From assembly GCA_013823325.1 (NCBI GenBank), contig PNLY01000054.1, positions 1 to 38,191 of the forward strand: DNA of 38,191 nt, read 5' to 3'. Position 1 is the stretch's first letter. Each line of letters opens with the position of its first letter. The notes beneath the pieces are model-generated. The model worked only from the letters and a program-made list of their open reading frames with translations. It searched no databases and had not been told where the DNA came from. Origin of the DNA: Methylobacterium sp. GTDB lineage: Bacteria > Pseudomonadota > Alphaproteobacteria > Rhizobiales > Beijerinckiaceae. Both the position numbers and the translations under genes were made by a program. Of this stretch, positions 15,047-24,082 are shown piece by piece.

Positions 15047-15379
15047 GTGCACGACGCGCTTATCAGGCTGAACAAGACGACGATGGCGAAGATGAAGCGC
15101 GATGCGCGCGCCGTCTTCACGGAGGCTCGTCATACCCATGCTCTGGAGGCCATCGCGCGTGGTCTCGGTGCGCAGAGCTTCAGCCAGTTGCGAGACCATG
15201 CCCGCGACTATGGCGGGGTCCTCTGGGACCGGAGCGACGCAGAGGCCGTCCTCTTCCTGGCCGAGCGCGGGGTGTCGGTGCAGAGTGGTGGGTTGGCGCT
15301 GGTCGTATCCCCGCACGAGGTTGACCACGAGCTCGTGGTGCGGCCCGAAGCTCGGCCGGATAGCGGTGAGGCAATTTAG
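15047..15379 (+). CDS. Small unknown protein, glyoxalase-superfamily-associated N-terminal motif
   Basis: A 110-residue protein starts at GTG 15047, six bases after GGAG; an in-frame ATG at 15083 is the alternative. Residues 15-50 read like the short helical region seen at the start of many plasmid-borne proteins annotated in the glyoxalase superfamily: basic helix, H-x-HALEAIA, then LGAQSFSQL (compare HSxxLExVAxxLGxxxWNxL). No glyoxalase domain follows. Residues 55-110 form a likely alpha/beta unit without recognisable active site. Function unknown. It is isolated on the plus strand between the transfer module and the catabolic island. Confidence 0.62.
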   Translation: MHDALIRLNKTTMAKMKRDARAVFTEARHTHALEAIARGLGAQSFSQLRDHARDYGGVLWDRSDAEAVLFLAERGVSVQSGGLALVVSPHEVDHELVVRPEARPDSGEAI

Positions 15380-15682
15380 GACATTCGCGAAGCTAGGTCC
15401 GATATTCGGGCCCCTGCCTCATCAAAATTCGCTCGGACAGTCGTTGCGGAGACCGCGAAACGAATGCCTTGCCAGAACCCTGCCGAGCACGGGGTGAGTG
15501 TTGGATCGCAATATCATCACCAAAAGTCCCGCGTCCTGACCTCCGGCCATGGCGCTCCTGCTCGAACTTTTGCGGGGGCTTGCGACCTCAACTTGAATGA
15601 GGGCTTCGTTCGCGAGTGCCCGATATTCGAAAACGCGACCATCATGGCTTGGGTCGCCGCCGGCTCGCGCGGAGGAGGCCGC
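15380..15682. other. Gene-free junction between transfer module and catabolic island
   Basis: About 300 bases without a credible gene. It holds two related boxes: TTCGCGA followed by CCGATATTCG at 15384-15408 and again, with shorter spacing, at 15609-15629. A GCCGC-TCAC-GCGGC hairpin at 15678-15691 covers the stop codon of the CoA-transferase beta subunit gene but lacks a T tract on either strand. I see no promoter I would defend. Confidence 0.45.
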
Positions 15683-16345
15683 TCACGCGGCGTTTGCGAG
15701 GTTCTGTGCCACGGTGAAGCTTGCGCCGGTCTTGGCCTTGACCTCGTCGAGCGTGACGCGGGGTGCGAGCTCGACCAATGTGAGCCCCGTGCGGCCGGCC
15801 TTGTCGCAGCTCATCACGCAGAGGTCGGTGACGATCAGATCGACGACGCCGGCGCCGGTCAGCGGCAGGGTGCAGCGCTCCAGCACCTTGGATTCGCCCG
15901 CCTTGTTGGCGTGGTCCATCACGACGATAACCTTCTTGACGCCGGCGACGAGATCCATGGCGCCACCCATGCCCTTCACCATCTTCCCGGGAATGGTCCA
16001 GTTGGCGATGTCGCCATTGGCGGCGACTTCCATGGCACCCAGGATGGTCAGGTCGATATGGCCGCCCCGGATCATCGCGAAAGAGTCCGCCGAGGAGAAG
16101 AAGCTCGAGCTCGGCAGCAGAGTGATGGTCTGCTTGCCGGCATTGATCAGGTCGGGATCGGCCTCGCCCTCATAGGGGAAGGGGCCGATGCCGAGCAGGC
16201 CGTTCTCCGACTGGAGCGTGACGTCGACGCCGTCGGGAATATAGTTCGCCACCAGCGTCGGGATCCCGATGCCGAGATTGACGTAGTAGCCGTCCTTCAG
16301 TTCGCGGGCCGCGCGTGCAGCGACCTCCTCGCGGGTCCAGGCCAT
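15683..16345 (-). CDS. pcaJ: 3-oxoacid/3-oxoadipate CoA-transferase, beta subunit
   Basis: The 220-residue protein is a full-length family I CoA-transferase beta subunit. The QSENGLLG motif contains the catalytic Glu (E47), which forms the acyl-CoA thioester intermediate; LGIGIPT and [10 protein letters not shown] are also typical. It pairs with the alpha subunit encoded just upstream; the stop of one and start of the other share a base (TGATG). Together they would move CoA from succinyl-CoA to 3-oxoadipate (PcaIJ) or acetoacetate (ScoAB). Sequence alone does not separate these, but the neighbouring beta-ketoadipyl-CoA thiolase gene favours PcaJ. Last gene of a three-gene operon. Confidence 0.9.
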   Translation of the reverse strand: MAWTREEVAARAARELKDGYYVNLGIGIPTLVANYIPDGVDVTLQSENGLLGIGPFPYEGEADPDLINAGKQTITLLPSSSFFSSADSFAMIRGGHIDLTILGAMEVAANGDIANWTIPGKMVKGMGGAMDLVAGVKKVIVVMDHANKAGESKVLERCTLPLTGAGVVDLIVTDLCVMSCDKAGRTGLTLVELAPRVTLDEVKAKTGASFTVAQNLANAA

Positions 16346-17055
16346 CAGGCGTTCTCCCTTTTGCGGGTCGTGAGCTTCTCGATACGCTTCTCGTTGATCG
16401 TGCTCAGGATGACGCGGTCGACATAGATGCCGGGCGTGTGGATCGCCTCCGGATCGAGCGAGCCGACCGGCACGATCTCCTCGACCTCGGCCACCGTCAC
16501 CCTGCCGGCGGTCGCCATGTTCGGGTTGAAGTTCCGTGCCGTGTGCCGGTAGACGAGGTTGCCGGCCTCGTCGGCCTTCCAGGCCTTGACCATGGCGAGA
16601 TCGGCCCTCAACCAGGTCTCGCGGACATAAAGCTGCCCCTCGAATTCCTCGACCGGCTTGCCCTCGGCTACCACGGTGCCGACGCCGGTCTTCGTATAGA
16701 AGGCCGGGATGCCGGCGCCGCCGGCGCGGATGCGCTCGGCCAGCGTGCCCTGCGGATTGAGTTCCAGCTCCAGTTCGCCGGCGAGATATTGCTGCTCGAA
16801 AAGCTTGTTCTCGCCGACATAGGAGGCGACCATCTTCCGGATCTGCCGGCTCTCCAGCAGCATCCAGAGACCGAAACCGTCGGCGCCGGCATTGTTCGAG
16901 ATCACGGTCAGGTCCTTCACCCCGGAATCGCGGATCTCCGGGATCAGGCTCTCGGGATTGCCGGAGAGGCCGAAGCCGCCCGACATGAGTGTCATGCCGT
17001 CGAAGAGCAGGCCCTCCAGCGCCGCCGCCGGGCTGTCATAGATCTTTCCCGCCAT
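16345..17055 (-). CDS. pcaI: 3-oxoacid/3-oxoadipate CoA-transferase, alpha subunit
   Basis: The 236-residue protein has the CoA-transferase alpha motif [12 protein letters not shown] near residue 24, which carries the CoA-binding GGFG loop. A long match to SCOT-type subunits ([19 protein letters not shown]) lies near residue 100. It is of usual length. It forms the transferase with the beta subunit encoded next. The [15 protein letters not shown] segment is shared by ScoA and PcaI, so the substrate (3-oxoadipate or acetoacetate) is inferred from the adjacent pcaF. There are 42 bases between it and the thiolase gene upstream; they are probably one transcript. Confidence 0.9.
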   Translation of the reverse strand: MAGKIYDSPAAALEGLLFDGMTLMSGGFGLSGNPESLIPEIRDSGVKDLTVISNNAGADGFGLWMLLESRQIRKMVASYVGENKLFEQQYLAGELELELNPQGTLAERIRAGGAGIPAFYTKTGVGTVVAEGKPVEEFEGQLYVRETWLRADLAMVKAWKADEAGNLVYRHTARNFNPNMATAGRVTVAEVEEIVPVGSLDPEAIHTPGIYVDRVILSTINEKRIEKLTTRKRENA

Positions 17056-17097
17056 CTCTTCCCACCATTTCCTGTCCTGCCGTCTTTGTTGCCTTGA

Positions 17098-18306
17098 TCA
17101 GACGCGTTCGAGCGCGACCGAGATGCCCTGACCGACCCCGACGCACATGGTCGCCAGCGCGCGGCGCTTGCCGGTCAGCGAGAGTTCGAGCGCCGCCGTT
17201 CCGGCGATGCGCGCTCCCGACATGCCAAGCGGATGGCCGAGCGCGATGGCGCCGCCATTCGGGTTGACGAACTCGGCATCCTCCGGGATGCCGAGTTCGC
17301 GCAGGACGGCGATGCCCTGCGAGGCGAAGGCCTCGTTCAGCTCGATGAGTTCGAAATCGGATGGCTTGAGCCCGAGCAGGGTGCAGAGCTTGCGCGTCGA
17401 GGGCGCCGGGCCGATGCCCATGATGCGCGGCTCGACACCGGCCGTGGCGCCAGCGACGATGCGGGCCAGCGGCGTCAGGCCATGTTTCTTCGCCGCCGCC
17501 TCCGAGGCGATGATCAGTGCCGCCGCGCCGTCATTGACGCCGGAGGCGTTGCCGGCCGTGACGCTGCCGCCTTCCTTGCGGAAGGGTGTCGGCAGCTTCG
17601 CCAGTTTCTCCAACGTGGTGTCGCCGCGCGGATGCTCGTCCTTGGCGACGACGAGCGGATCGCCCTTGCGCTGCGGGATTTGGACCTCGACGATCTCCTG
17701 CGCCAGTCGGCCGTTGTCCTGTGCCGCGACGGCCTTGAGCTGCGAGCGCAGGGCGAAGGCGTCCTGATCCGCGCGCGAGACCTTGTAATCGGCGGCGACG
17801 TTCTCGCCGGTCTCCGGCATGGAATCGACGCCGTATTGCTGCTTCATCAGCGGGTTGATGAACCGCCAGCCGATCGTCGTGTCGTGGATCTCGGCATGAC
17901 GGGAAAAGGCGCTGTCCGCCTTCGGCATGACGAAGGGCGCACGCGACATGCTCTCGACACCGCCGGCGATCATCAGTTCGGTCTCGCCGGCCTTGATCGC
18001 GCGGGCAGCCGCGATGACCGCATCCATCCCCGAGCCGCAGAGGCGGTTCATCGTCGTGCCCGACACCGAGACCGGCAGGCCGGCCAGCAGCAGCGCCATG
18101 CGGGCGACATTGCGGTTGTCGTCGCCAGCCTGATTGGCGCAGCCGAAGATCACCTCGTCGATGGCCGCCGGGTCCAGTCCGGCATTGCGGGCCAGTAGCG
18201 CGCGAAGCGGGACCGCACCGAGATCATCGGCGCGGACCGATGAGAGCACGCCCCCAAAGCGGCCGATCGGTGTGCGGACATAGTCGCAGATATAGGCTTC
18301 GCTCAT
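17098..18306 (-). CDS. pcaF: Beta-ketoadipyl-CoA thiolase
   Basis: A 402-residue thiolase with the nucleophilic Cys90 in NRLCGSGMDAV, His358 in GHPLGMSGAR and the acid/base Cys388 in MCVGVGQG. The early segment IFGCANQAGDDNRNVARMA is highly characteristic of PcaF, which cleaves 3-oxoadipyl-CoA into succinyl-CoA and acetyl-CoA, the last step of the beta-ketoadipate pathway. It heads the operon pcaF-pcaI-pcaJ. No protocatechuate or catechol 1,2-dioxygenase or lactonizing enzymes occur in the window, so this operon completes a route whose upper part lies elsewhere or is unusual. The palindromic operator found upstream of other units in this island is absent here. Confidence 0.94.
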   Translation of the reverse strand: MSEAYICDYVRTPIGRFGGVLSSVRADDLGAVPLRALLARNAGLDPAAIDEVIFGCANQAGDDNRNVARMALLLAGLPVSVSGTTMNRLCGSGMDAVIAAARAIKAGETELMIAGGVESMSRAPFVMPKADSAFSRHAEIHDTTIGWRFINPLMKQQYGVDSMPETGENVAADYKVSRADQDAFALRSQLKAVAAQDNGRLAQEIVEVQIPQRKGDPLVVAKDEHPRGDTTLEKLAKLPTPFRKEGGSVTAGNASGVNDGAAALIIASEAAAKKHGLTPLARIVAGATAGVEPRIMGIGPAPSTRKLCTLLGLKPSDFELIELNEAFASQGIAVLRELGIPEDAEFVNPNGGAIALGHPLGMSGARIAGTAALELSLTGKRRALATMCVGVGQGISVALERV

Positions 18307-18360
18307 GCCGAATATTGGCCTCTCTATCGACGAAATAGGTAGTGAAACGCGAGCGATCTC

Positions 18361-18480
18361 TTACGCCTCATACTTGTCCCCGTTCGAGATCCAGCCCTTG
18401 ACCAGGAAGTGGGCGCGTGGCGGGCAGAATACGTCAAGCAGGATGTGATGGCCGTCGCCAAGCCCTTCGGCGGTGTGGAT
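18361..18480 (-). pseudogene. C-terminal remnant of a cupin-domain gene
   Basis: On the minus strand, 39 codons ending in TAA encode a segment with DVFCPPRAHFL followed by KGWISNGD. This resembles the end of small cupin proteins, which often finish with a DVFxPPRxDFL motif. Upstream the frame loses similarity and there is no start with a ribosome site, so only the tail of a gene survives. It lies downstream of the YciI-like gene, suggesting that the operon once had another member. The cupin assignment is from a short match and is moderate at best. Confidence 0.5.
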
Positions 18481-18559
18481 CCTCGGACGAGGTCGATCAC
18501 GAAGCCGCGGTGGGATTTGGCGCTCTAATGGAGTCCAGGGAGCCAAGCTCGAACAGTGT

Positions 18560-18865
18560 CTAGCCCGAGTCCCGCGGTACCTGTTTTCCGTCAAAGAAGG
18601 CCTTGATCCAACGCACGACCAGAACCTCGTCAAATAGGCCCGCTTTGGAAAAGGGGTCGCCATTAGCGAACGCTTTTGCGTCGGTGAGGGTATCGACATC
18701 GAGGATGATCGAGCCGCCCACAAAGCGGCCATCCTCGTCCTGAATGCCCCCCGACGCGATCAGGCGATGCTGGCTCGCCTGCAGATAGGCGTAGTGTTCG
18801 GCGCGGTGAGCGTTCCGAATAGCCGCTCCATCAGCGCGGTCCCGTGTGAGGATCAGATAAGCCAT
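18560..18865 (-). CDS. YciI-like protein
   Basis: The 101-residue protein is of the YciI/DGPF size and pattern: a beta strand with HRAEHYAYLQ near 20-30, then GGIQDEDGRFVGGSIIL, then a DPFSKAGLF loop near 70 and a final W/F-rich strand. These dimeric ferredoxin-like folds are common in aromatic catabolic operons; some act as isomerases or dehalogenases (for example muconolactone-isomerase-like and TftG-type proteins), but most are unassigned. A perfect AGGAGG ribosome site precedes ATG 18865, 11 bases after the stop of the FAD-dependent dehydrogenase gene, so it is the third gene of that operon. Confidence 0.85.
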   Translation of the reverse strand: MAYLILTRDRADGAAIRNAHRAEHYAYLQASQHRLIASGGIQDEDGRFVGGSIILDVDTLTDAKAFANGDPFSKAGLFDEVLVVRWIKAFFDGKQVPRDSG

Positions 18866-18876
18866 GGCGTTTCCTC

Positions 18877-20568
18877 CTAGTTTGCACGTCGGTCTGCGTC
18901 CTGGCCGAGCGAGCGCCCGACGATGTAGCCGAAAGTCAGTGCCGGTCCGAGCGTGATGCCGGCGCCCGGATAAGTGCCGGCCATAACCGAGTTCATCTCG
19001 TTGCCGCAGGCGTAGAGGCCAGGGATCGGTCGGCGCGCCTGGTCGAGCACCCGGCCCCGGTCATCGGTGATCAGGCCGCGCGTGGCGCCGATATCCCCCG
19101 GATACACGGCGACGGCGTAGAAGGGGGGGCGCTCGATCGGTCCGAGACAGGGATTGGGCGCATGCTGAAGGTCGCCCTGGTGCAGGTCATAGGCGTTGCC
19201 GCCCTTGCCGTGATCTGGATCGTGCCCGTCGATCGAGAAGCGGTTGTGCCTGGTAACCTCTTCGGTCAGCGCCGCCGCTGGCACGCCGATCGACCGGGCT
19301 AGCTCGGATATCGTCGCTCCGCTGCGGAGATAGCCGGACTTCAAGAAGCGCCTTCGCGAGCCGATGCCCGGGCGAACTAAGCCCATGCCGTATTTCCTGA
19401 TGAACGCTGCATCGCAGATGAGCCAGGTCGGCACTGCCCGACCCGCAGGCTGGGCGATCATGGCCCGAACGAAGTTATGGTAGGAGGTGGCTTCGTCGAC
19501 GAACCGGCGCCCTGTCGCGTCGACCGCTATGAGACCCGGCTTCGCCCGATCGAGAAACAGGTGCGGGAAGCGGATTTCGCGCCCGTTTTCGCGCAGGACG
19601 GAAACCGGCGCATAGTTGACCGGATCGACCACAGCCTCGTCGATGCAGGCGCCAAGCGCGACGGCCAGCTTCTGCAGCCCGCCAGTATTTGTCCGGGGTG
19701 CCATTGAAAAATGGCTGTCGGGCGTCGCCAGATGCTCTCGCATGCCGGCGGCGTCGGCGGCAGCCCCTCCGCCGGCCAGGACGATTCCGCGGCGCGCCCG
19801 GACGACGCATTCCTCCCCTCGCTGGCTCAGCTTTACGAGGCTGGCCCGGTCGTCCGCGACAGCGATCTCCTCGATCTGGCAATTGGACCAGAGTTCTACG
19901 CCCGCATCGAGTGCCGACTTCAACAATTGCGCTGCCAGGGAATTTCCCTGGAGCAGTCGCGTGCCCCGCCCGTTCAACATGCGGTCGCGCGCATAGCGGA
20001 CGACCATACCGGCGGTTGCCAGCAGGTTCTTCGGCGAGCGGAAAGTGCCCAGAAGCTGGTCGATTTCCTTGCGACCGACCATCATGCCGCCGAAAACCAT
20101 GAACTCTGGGATCGGCCGCTTCAGGGCGGAGAACCATCTTCCGAGTTTTCGCCCGTCATAGACCTGAGGATCGAGAGTTCTCCCGCCCATCGACGCGCCT
20201 TCGATCGCGGGATAATAGTCCGGAGCATGCGCGCGGGGGACGAGCCGAAGTTCGGTTTGCGCGTGCATGAAATCGACCATGTCCGGCCCGTTGTCCAGGA
20301 ACGTGTCGACGAGATCCCAGCGAACCTTGTTGCCGAGCACGGTTCCCAGATAGGCCTTGGCCGCATCCTTACTGTCGGAGAATCCGAGCGCATTCATCGC
20401 GTTGTTAGACGGTATCCAGACGACACCGCCCGAGATCGCCGTGCTGCCGCCGAAGACGTCGGCTTTCTCCAGAAGCAGCACTTTCGCACCGAATTTCGCT
20501 GCGGTGATCGCCGCAGCCAATCCGGCTGCACCGGAGCCGAGCACGACGACATCAGTCTCAGTTTCCAA
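18877..20568 (-). CDS. FAD-dependent dehydrogenase (3-ketosteroid dehydrogenase/fumarate reductase family)
   Basis: From TTG 20568, with GGGAG six bases upstream, the protein has 563 residues and the dinucleotide-binding motif GSGAAG (11-16) sits where the family has it. The frame is open to an ATG at 20718 that abuts the stop of the monooxygenase gene; that would add 50 Arg/Pro-rich residues with no family match. The middle segment LAGGGAAADAAGM and the C-terminal AGTYPGAGITLGPALTFGYIVGR are typical of the flavoprotein family that contains 3-ketosteroid delta-1-dehydrogenases and fumarate reductases. It probably introduces or reduces a double bond next to a ketone in a ring. Exact substrate unknown; the adjacent hydroxylase and dioxygenase suggest a cyclic or aromatic compound. 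Confidence 0.86.
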   Translation of the reverse strand: METETDVVVLGSGAAGLAAAITAAKFGAKVLLLEKADVFGGSTAISGGVVWIPSNNAMNALGFSDSKDAAKAYLGTVLGNKVRWDLVDTFLDNGPDMVDFMHAQTELRLVPRAHAPDYYPAIEGASMGGRTLDPQVYDGRKLGRWFSALKRPIPEFMVFGGMMVGRKEIDQLLGTFRSPKNLLATAGMVVRYARDRMLNGRGTRLLQGNSLAAQLLKSALDAGVELWSNCQIEEIAVADDRASLVKLSQRGEECVVRARRGIVLAGGGAAADAAGMREHLATPDSHFSMAPRTNTGGLQKLAVALGACIDEAVVDPVNYAPVSVLRENGREIRFPHLFLDRAKPGLIAVDATGRRFVDEATSYHNFVRAMIAQPAGRAVPTWLICDAAFIRKYGMGLVRPGIGSRRRFLKSGYLRSGATISELARSIGVPAAALTEEVTRHNRFSIDGHDPDHGKGGNAYDLHQGDLQHAPNPCLGPIERPPFYAVAVYPGDIGATRGLITDDRGRVLDQARRPIPGLYACGNEMNSVMAGTYPGAGITLGPALTFGYIVGRSLGQDADRRAN

Positions 20569-20718
20569 TTCTGGCTCCCGATTTTTCGTTCTCGGTTCGC
20601 ATCGCTTGACGCCGTGACGCCGTACCGGCACCGCATGGATGACGTGGCGCTCCGGACGGACCCCGGCCTGCGCACCCGCAGGCTCGTCTTGCGCCGCTCG
20701 CGGGCGGACGAGGCTCAT

Positions 20719-22341
20719 TCAGTCCCGAGCCCGCCCCAGCGTGCGGTCCAGGACGGCGCCCGCGGCACGGCCATCCGCGATGGCTGTGCCGCGCCAAGCG
20801 ATATGCTGATCGGGCCGGACCAGGATCAGCTCGGCCTGGTAGATCGAGCGGATCTCGGGGGCGGCGATCCTCAGGACATTCAGCGGTAAATTGCGCTCGC
20901 GCGCCGCTTCGGCAAAATATCCGACATCCGACAGATCGCCGAAACATAGCAGCGTCAGCCAACCGCCGAGGCGGTCGAACAACGCCGAGCCATCGGGCAG
21001 AAAGGTGCTCGGCAGACGTGCGCCCGGAACCGTGGACGGCTCGTAGCTGGCCGGATCGGTGCTGAATTGCGCTCCGGGCTCGGCCATGACGACGGGCGAA
21101 TCGGCATAGACAAAGCCGTGTTCGATCCCCCAGGCTTCGTTCTCCAGATTGCCGAGCCGGGCTATTTCCGCGGAGGCTTTCGCGCGCGCCGCATCACCCG
21201 CCTCACCGGGGGCATATAACTGCTCGGAATACAGCGCGCCGATGCGCCGGCGAATATCGTTGTGCTGGCCCGCCGCGCGGCAGTTTCGCGTGCCGATGGG
21301 GCGACGCTCGGCCTCGTAGCTTTCGAGCAGCGCCGCGCCGGCGAAACCCTTTAGCACGGATGCCAGCTTCCATCCGAGATTCGTGGCGTCTCCAATTCCG
21401 GTGTTCATACCGTAACCGCCGGTCGGAATATATTGATGTGCCGCATCCCCGGCGAGGAAAACGCGGTCGCGGCCATAGCTTTTCGCCACCAGCAGATGCG
21501 GCGCCCACCGATTTGCGACTAGTACTTCGGCCTCGATATCCCGCCCGGTAAAGCGGCGTAGCAGCGCCCTGGGATCGACCTCGCCGGCGTCCCCGTCGGG
21601 AAAGCGCGAGTGCAGCGTCCAGATGTCTTCGTCGTTCTGGGCGATCAGGGTGCCGTAGGCGGATTGGTAGTGCCAGGCGACACCCCATCGCTGCAGCAGC
21701 GCCCTATCGGGCGATCGAAAATGGGTCATGAATCGTTCCATGACACGCGCCTGGCCTTCCAGTTCGATTTCGAGAATCTGCCTCACTCGGCTGCCTCCCC
21801 CGTCGCAGCCGACGAGATATTGGCAAGCGACGGTTTCCCTGACTCCGGACGTCAGATCGTCGAGTTCGACCGACAGCCCATCGTCGGTCGCAACGAAACC
21901 GTAAAAACTCGTCGAGAAGCGCAGGTCCACGAGTGGCTCACGCTCCAGCGCTTTCCGCAGCGCGGGCTCGATGACGACTTGCGATACGCGCATGGGCGGC
22001 TCGAGCGGTTGCGTGCCGTCGTTCGTCTCGCGAATCCGGTACTTCATCTGATCAACAGACGGATAAGCGAAGCGGTGGAGTTCGAAGCCAGTGAAATCGG
22101 TGATCCAGGAAACGTCGAAAGGATGGGAGGAGGGGACCGCGACCGCACGGAGTTGGTCGGCGACCCCGAGCGCCCGAAACAGCTCCATGCTTCGCGAGTT
22201 GGTAATGTCCATCTTCGGGTGCTGGGTCGTGGTCGCGTTCCGCTCGACGATGAGCGTGCGCACGCCGCGGCGCGCGAGGTCCAGCGCAAGTGTCATTCCG
22301 ACCGGCCCGGCACCCGCAATCACCACTGGAACATTGCTCAT
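20719..22341 (-). CDS. FAD-binding aromatic ring monooxygenase (PheA/TfdB/MhpA type)
   Basis: The 540-residue protein has the three flavin hydroxylase fingerprints: GAGPVG at 10-15 for FAD, a CDGGGSRVR DG motif near 180, and RVFLAGDAAHQYIPTGGYGMNTGIGD, quoted here as RVFLAGDAAH plus GGYGMNTGIGD, for the flavin-ribityl site. A C-terminal thioredoxin-like extension as in phenol hydroxylases is present. Class A enzymes hydroxylate a phenolic ring ortho to an existing OH using NAD(P)H and O2, giving a catechol. It heads the operon monooxygenase, dehydrogenase, YciI-like. A candidate regulator site lies 17-35 bases before its start. The dioxygenase encoded further upstream could cleave its product. 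Confidence 0.9.
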   Translation of the reverse strand: MSNVPVVIAGAGPVGMTLALDLARRGVRTLIVERNATTTQHPKMDITNSRSMELFRALGVADQLRAVAVPSSHPFDVSWITDFTGFELHRFAYPSVDQMKYRIRETNDGTQPLEPPMRVSQVVIEPALRKALEREPLVDLRFSTSFYGFVATDDGLSVELDDLTSGVRETVACQYLVGCDGGGSRVRQILEIELEGQARVMERFMTHFRSPDRALLQRWGVAWHYQSAYGTLIAQNDEDIWTLHSRFPDGDAGEVDPRALLRRFTGRDIEAEVLVANRWAPHLLVAKSYGRDRVFLAGDAAHQYIPTGGYGMNTGIGDATNLGWKLASVLKGFAGAALLESYEAERRPIGTRNCRAAGQHNDIRRRIGALYSEQLYAPGEAGDAARAKASAEIARLGNLENEAWGIEHGFVYADSPVVMAEPGAQFSTDPASYEPSTVPGARLPSTFLPDGSALFDRLGGWLTLLCFGDLSDVGYFAEAARERNLPLNVLRIAAPEIRSIYQAELILVRPDQHIAWRGTAIADGRAAGAVLDRTLGRARD

Positions 22342-22357
22342 CGTCTCAGCCTCAATC

Positions 22358-22376
22358 TTAAAATTCTAAAATGTAA
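22358..22376 (-). promoter_or_regulatory. Putative GntR operator, site A
   Basis: TTAAAATTCTAAAATGTAA; the ATTCTAAAAT core is a one-base variant of the ATTCTAGAAT palindrome found at two other operon starts in this island. It lies just before the monooxygenase start and 64 bases beyond the stop of the GntR gene, so a bound repressor would block the monooxygenase operon. Confidence 0.55.
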
Positions 22377-22439
22377 CGATCATCAACAAGCAGCGGTGAC
22401 GTTTCCATCGCCCGGCGGGGCCACCGGCGAGGCGGTAGC

Positions 22440-23183
22440 TCACAAGCCCCGAATGCGCTGGCCTATGCTCAGTATGTGCTGTTTCATGACGTCGCGGGCC
22501 CGGTCCGGTGCGCGATCGCGCACCGCCGCGATAATCGCCTCGTGCTCGTCGTGAGCGGTTTGCAGCCGATCCGCGAAGAGCGGCTTGCGTGACGCGGCAA
22601 CGTAGAAGTCGCTTCGGTCTCCGAGCGTTTCGACGACTTCGGTCACCGAAGGCGATCGCGCCGCGCGTCGCATCTCGAAGTGAAGCCTGCGGTTCAGGGC
22701 GCGATATTGCCGACTGATCTCCTCCGGAGCGTCGGGACGACCACGCAGAGCACCGATCTGCATCGAGATCGCTTCCAGCGTCGCGATATCGTCCGGCTTT
22801 GCCCGTTCGACGAGGAGGTCGGCGACGAGAGCCTCGCCTTCCGCGAAAAGGCGAAAGAAGTCGCCGACCTCTTGAGGCTCATACTCGCGGACACAGCATC
22901 CGATCTGCGGGAAAATGACCAGGAAACCTTCCAGCGACAACCTCTTGAGCGCATCCGTCACGGGCTGGCGGCTGACCGCGAGCTGCTCCGCCAGCGAGTC
23001 CACGGGAATGGTCTGGCCGGGGGTGAAATGGCCGTCCAGGATCAAATCCTTGATGTGACCATAGACGTATTCCGCCAGGCCGGGCCGACGCGTCACCTGC
23101 CTGATGGAGCTCCTCTCGACGAGCGAGGCGGAGGCGCGGCCAGCGAGCCGTGTCGGTTTCCGGGGTTTTCCCACCACTGTCAT
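22440..23183 (-). CDS. GntR-family regulator, FCD subfamily
   Basis: The 247-residue protein has an N-terminal winged helix (about 33-100, with LAEQLAVSRQPVTDALKRL as recognition region) and a helical C-terminal FCD ligand domain (about 105-235) with the usual Asp/Arg/His metal or acid binding positions. FCD regulators of catabolic clusters usually repress until a pathway intermediate binds. It is the last gene of a long operon that starts with the transporter, 12 bases after the fumarylacetoacetase-family gene, so it would be autoregulated through site B. Sites A and C upstream of the other two units make it the likely regulator of all three. Confidence 0.93.
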   Translation of the reverse strand: MTVVGKPRKPTRLAGRASASLVERSSIRQVTRRPGLAEYVYGHIKDLILDGHFTPGQTIPVDSLAEQLAVSRQPVTDALKRLSLEGFLVIFPQIGCCVREYEPQEVGDFFRLFAEGEALVADLLVERAKPDDIATLEAISMQIGALRGRPDAPEEISRQYRALNRRLHFEMRRAARSPSVTEVVETLGDRSDFYVAASRKPLFADRLQTAHDEHEAIIAAVRDRAPDRARDVMKQHILSIGQRIRGL

Positions 23184-23195
23184 CGATATGCGCTC

Positions 23196-24032
23196 TCAAT
23201 CATCCGATATGGTATTCGTCAGCGTACCAATCTGAGAAATCTCGACCTCGACGACATCCCCGGGTTTCATGAAAACCGGTGGATTACGGAACAGCCCGAC
23301 GCCTCCCGTCGTGCCGGTGACGATCACGTCGCCGGGGATGAGAGGGGTGAAGACGGAGCAATAGGCCACCAGCTCGGCCACGCCGAAGACCAGATCGGAG
23401 ATCGGCGCCTGCTGCATGACCTCTCCGTTCAGCCGGGTGGTCAGAGTCAACGCGGCTGGATCGGCGATCTCGTCCGCCGTCACCAGCCAGGGCCCGAACC
23501 CGCCCGTCCGGAAGAAGTTTTTGCCCGGCGCGAATTGCGAGGAATGGCGCTGCCAGTCACGCACCGAGCCGTCATTGTAGCAGGAATAGCCGGCAACGGC
23601 GTCGAGCGCGTCTTCGACGGCGACCCGGCGTACAGGCTTGCCGATGACGACCGCGAGTTCGCCTTCGAAATCCAGCTGCGTCGACTCGGAAGGGCGCAGG
23701 ATCGGCTGGCCATGCCCCACCTGCGAAGCCGGGACCCGCATGAAGATCACGGGATGCGTCGGGGTGGGACGGTTGGTCTCCGCAATATGCGACGCGTAGT
23801 TGATGCCGATGCAGAAGATCTTGTCCGGGTTGGGAATGACCGGCACGAAGGTGATCTCGGAAAGCGGAATTCGCGGCGCCGAACCCGGTATGGTCTTCGG
23901 CAGGCCGGCGGCGATCGCGCCCCGCAGATCCTGGGCGCCGGGAGCGGCGACGGCGCCGGCATCGACGACTTCGTCGCCTTGTACGATGCCCCAGCTATCG
24001 TGGCCCTTATGCGTGAAACTGACGATCTTCAT
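23196..24032 (-). CDS. Fumarylacetoacetate hydrolase-family protein
   Basis: The 278-residue protein starts at ATG 24032 with AAGGA upstream; a longer open frame upstream overlaps the SDR gene and is not coding. FAH-fold motifs are CIGINYASH near 90, DFEGELAVVIG near 135 with the metal-binding acidic residues, a YNDGSVRDWQ segment and TGTTGGVG near 240. The fold hydrolyses C-C bonds in acylpyruvates, fumarylpyruvate and related meta-cleavage products, or decarboxylates/isomerises them. Here it probably acts after the extradiol dioxygenase encoded two genes upstream. The exact reaction cannot be told from sequence. It lies between an SDR gene and the regulator in the same operon. Confidence 0.9.
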   Translation of the reverse strand: MKIVSFTHKGHDSWGIVQGDEVVDAGAVAAPGAQDLRGAIAAGLPKTIPGSAPRIPLSEITFVPVIPNPDKIFCIGINYASHIAETNRPTPTHPVIFMRVPASQVGHGQPILRPSESTQLDFEGELAVVIGKPVRRVAVEDALDAVAGYSCYNDGSVRDWQRHSSQFAPGKNFFRTGGFGPWLVTADEIADPAALTLTTRLNGEVMQQAPISDLVFGVAELVAYCSVFTPLIPGDVIVTGTTGGVGLFRNPPVFMKPGDVVEVEISQIGTLTNTISDD

Positions 24033-24082
24033 CTTCTGGTCCTTCGTCGTATTCAACGGAGCGCTCTTCGCTCGCTGAAATG

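Noticed and set aside
14800..15120. Longer form of the helix-turn-helix protein with a hydrophobic N-terminus resembling a signal peptide
   Set aside because: The extension crosses the 16-base direct repeats and a junction; the helix-turn-helix unit is complete from ATG 14799.
15678..15691. GCCGC-TCAC-GCGGC hairpin as terminator of the pca operon
   Set aside because: It overlaps the stop codon and has no T tract, so termination is not supported.
19711..20889. Plus-strand frames opposite the flavoprotein genes (also 21610-22554 and 22680-24086)
   Set aside because: They are shadows of well-supported minus-strand genes.
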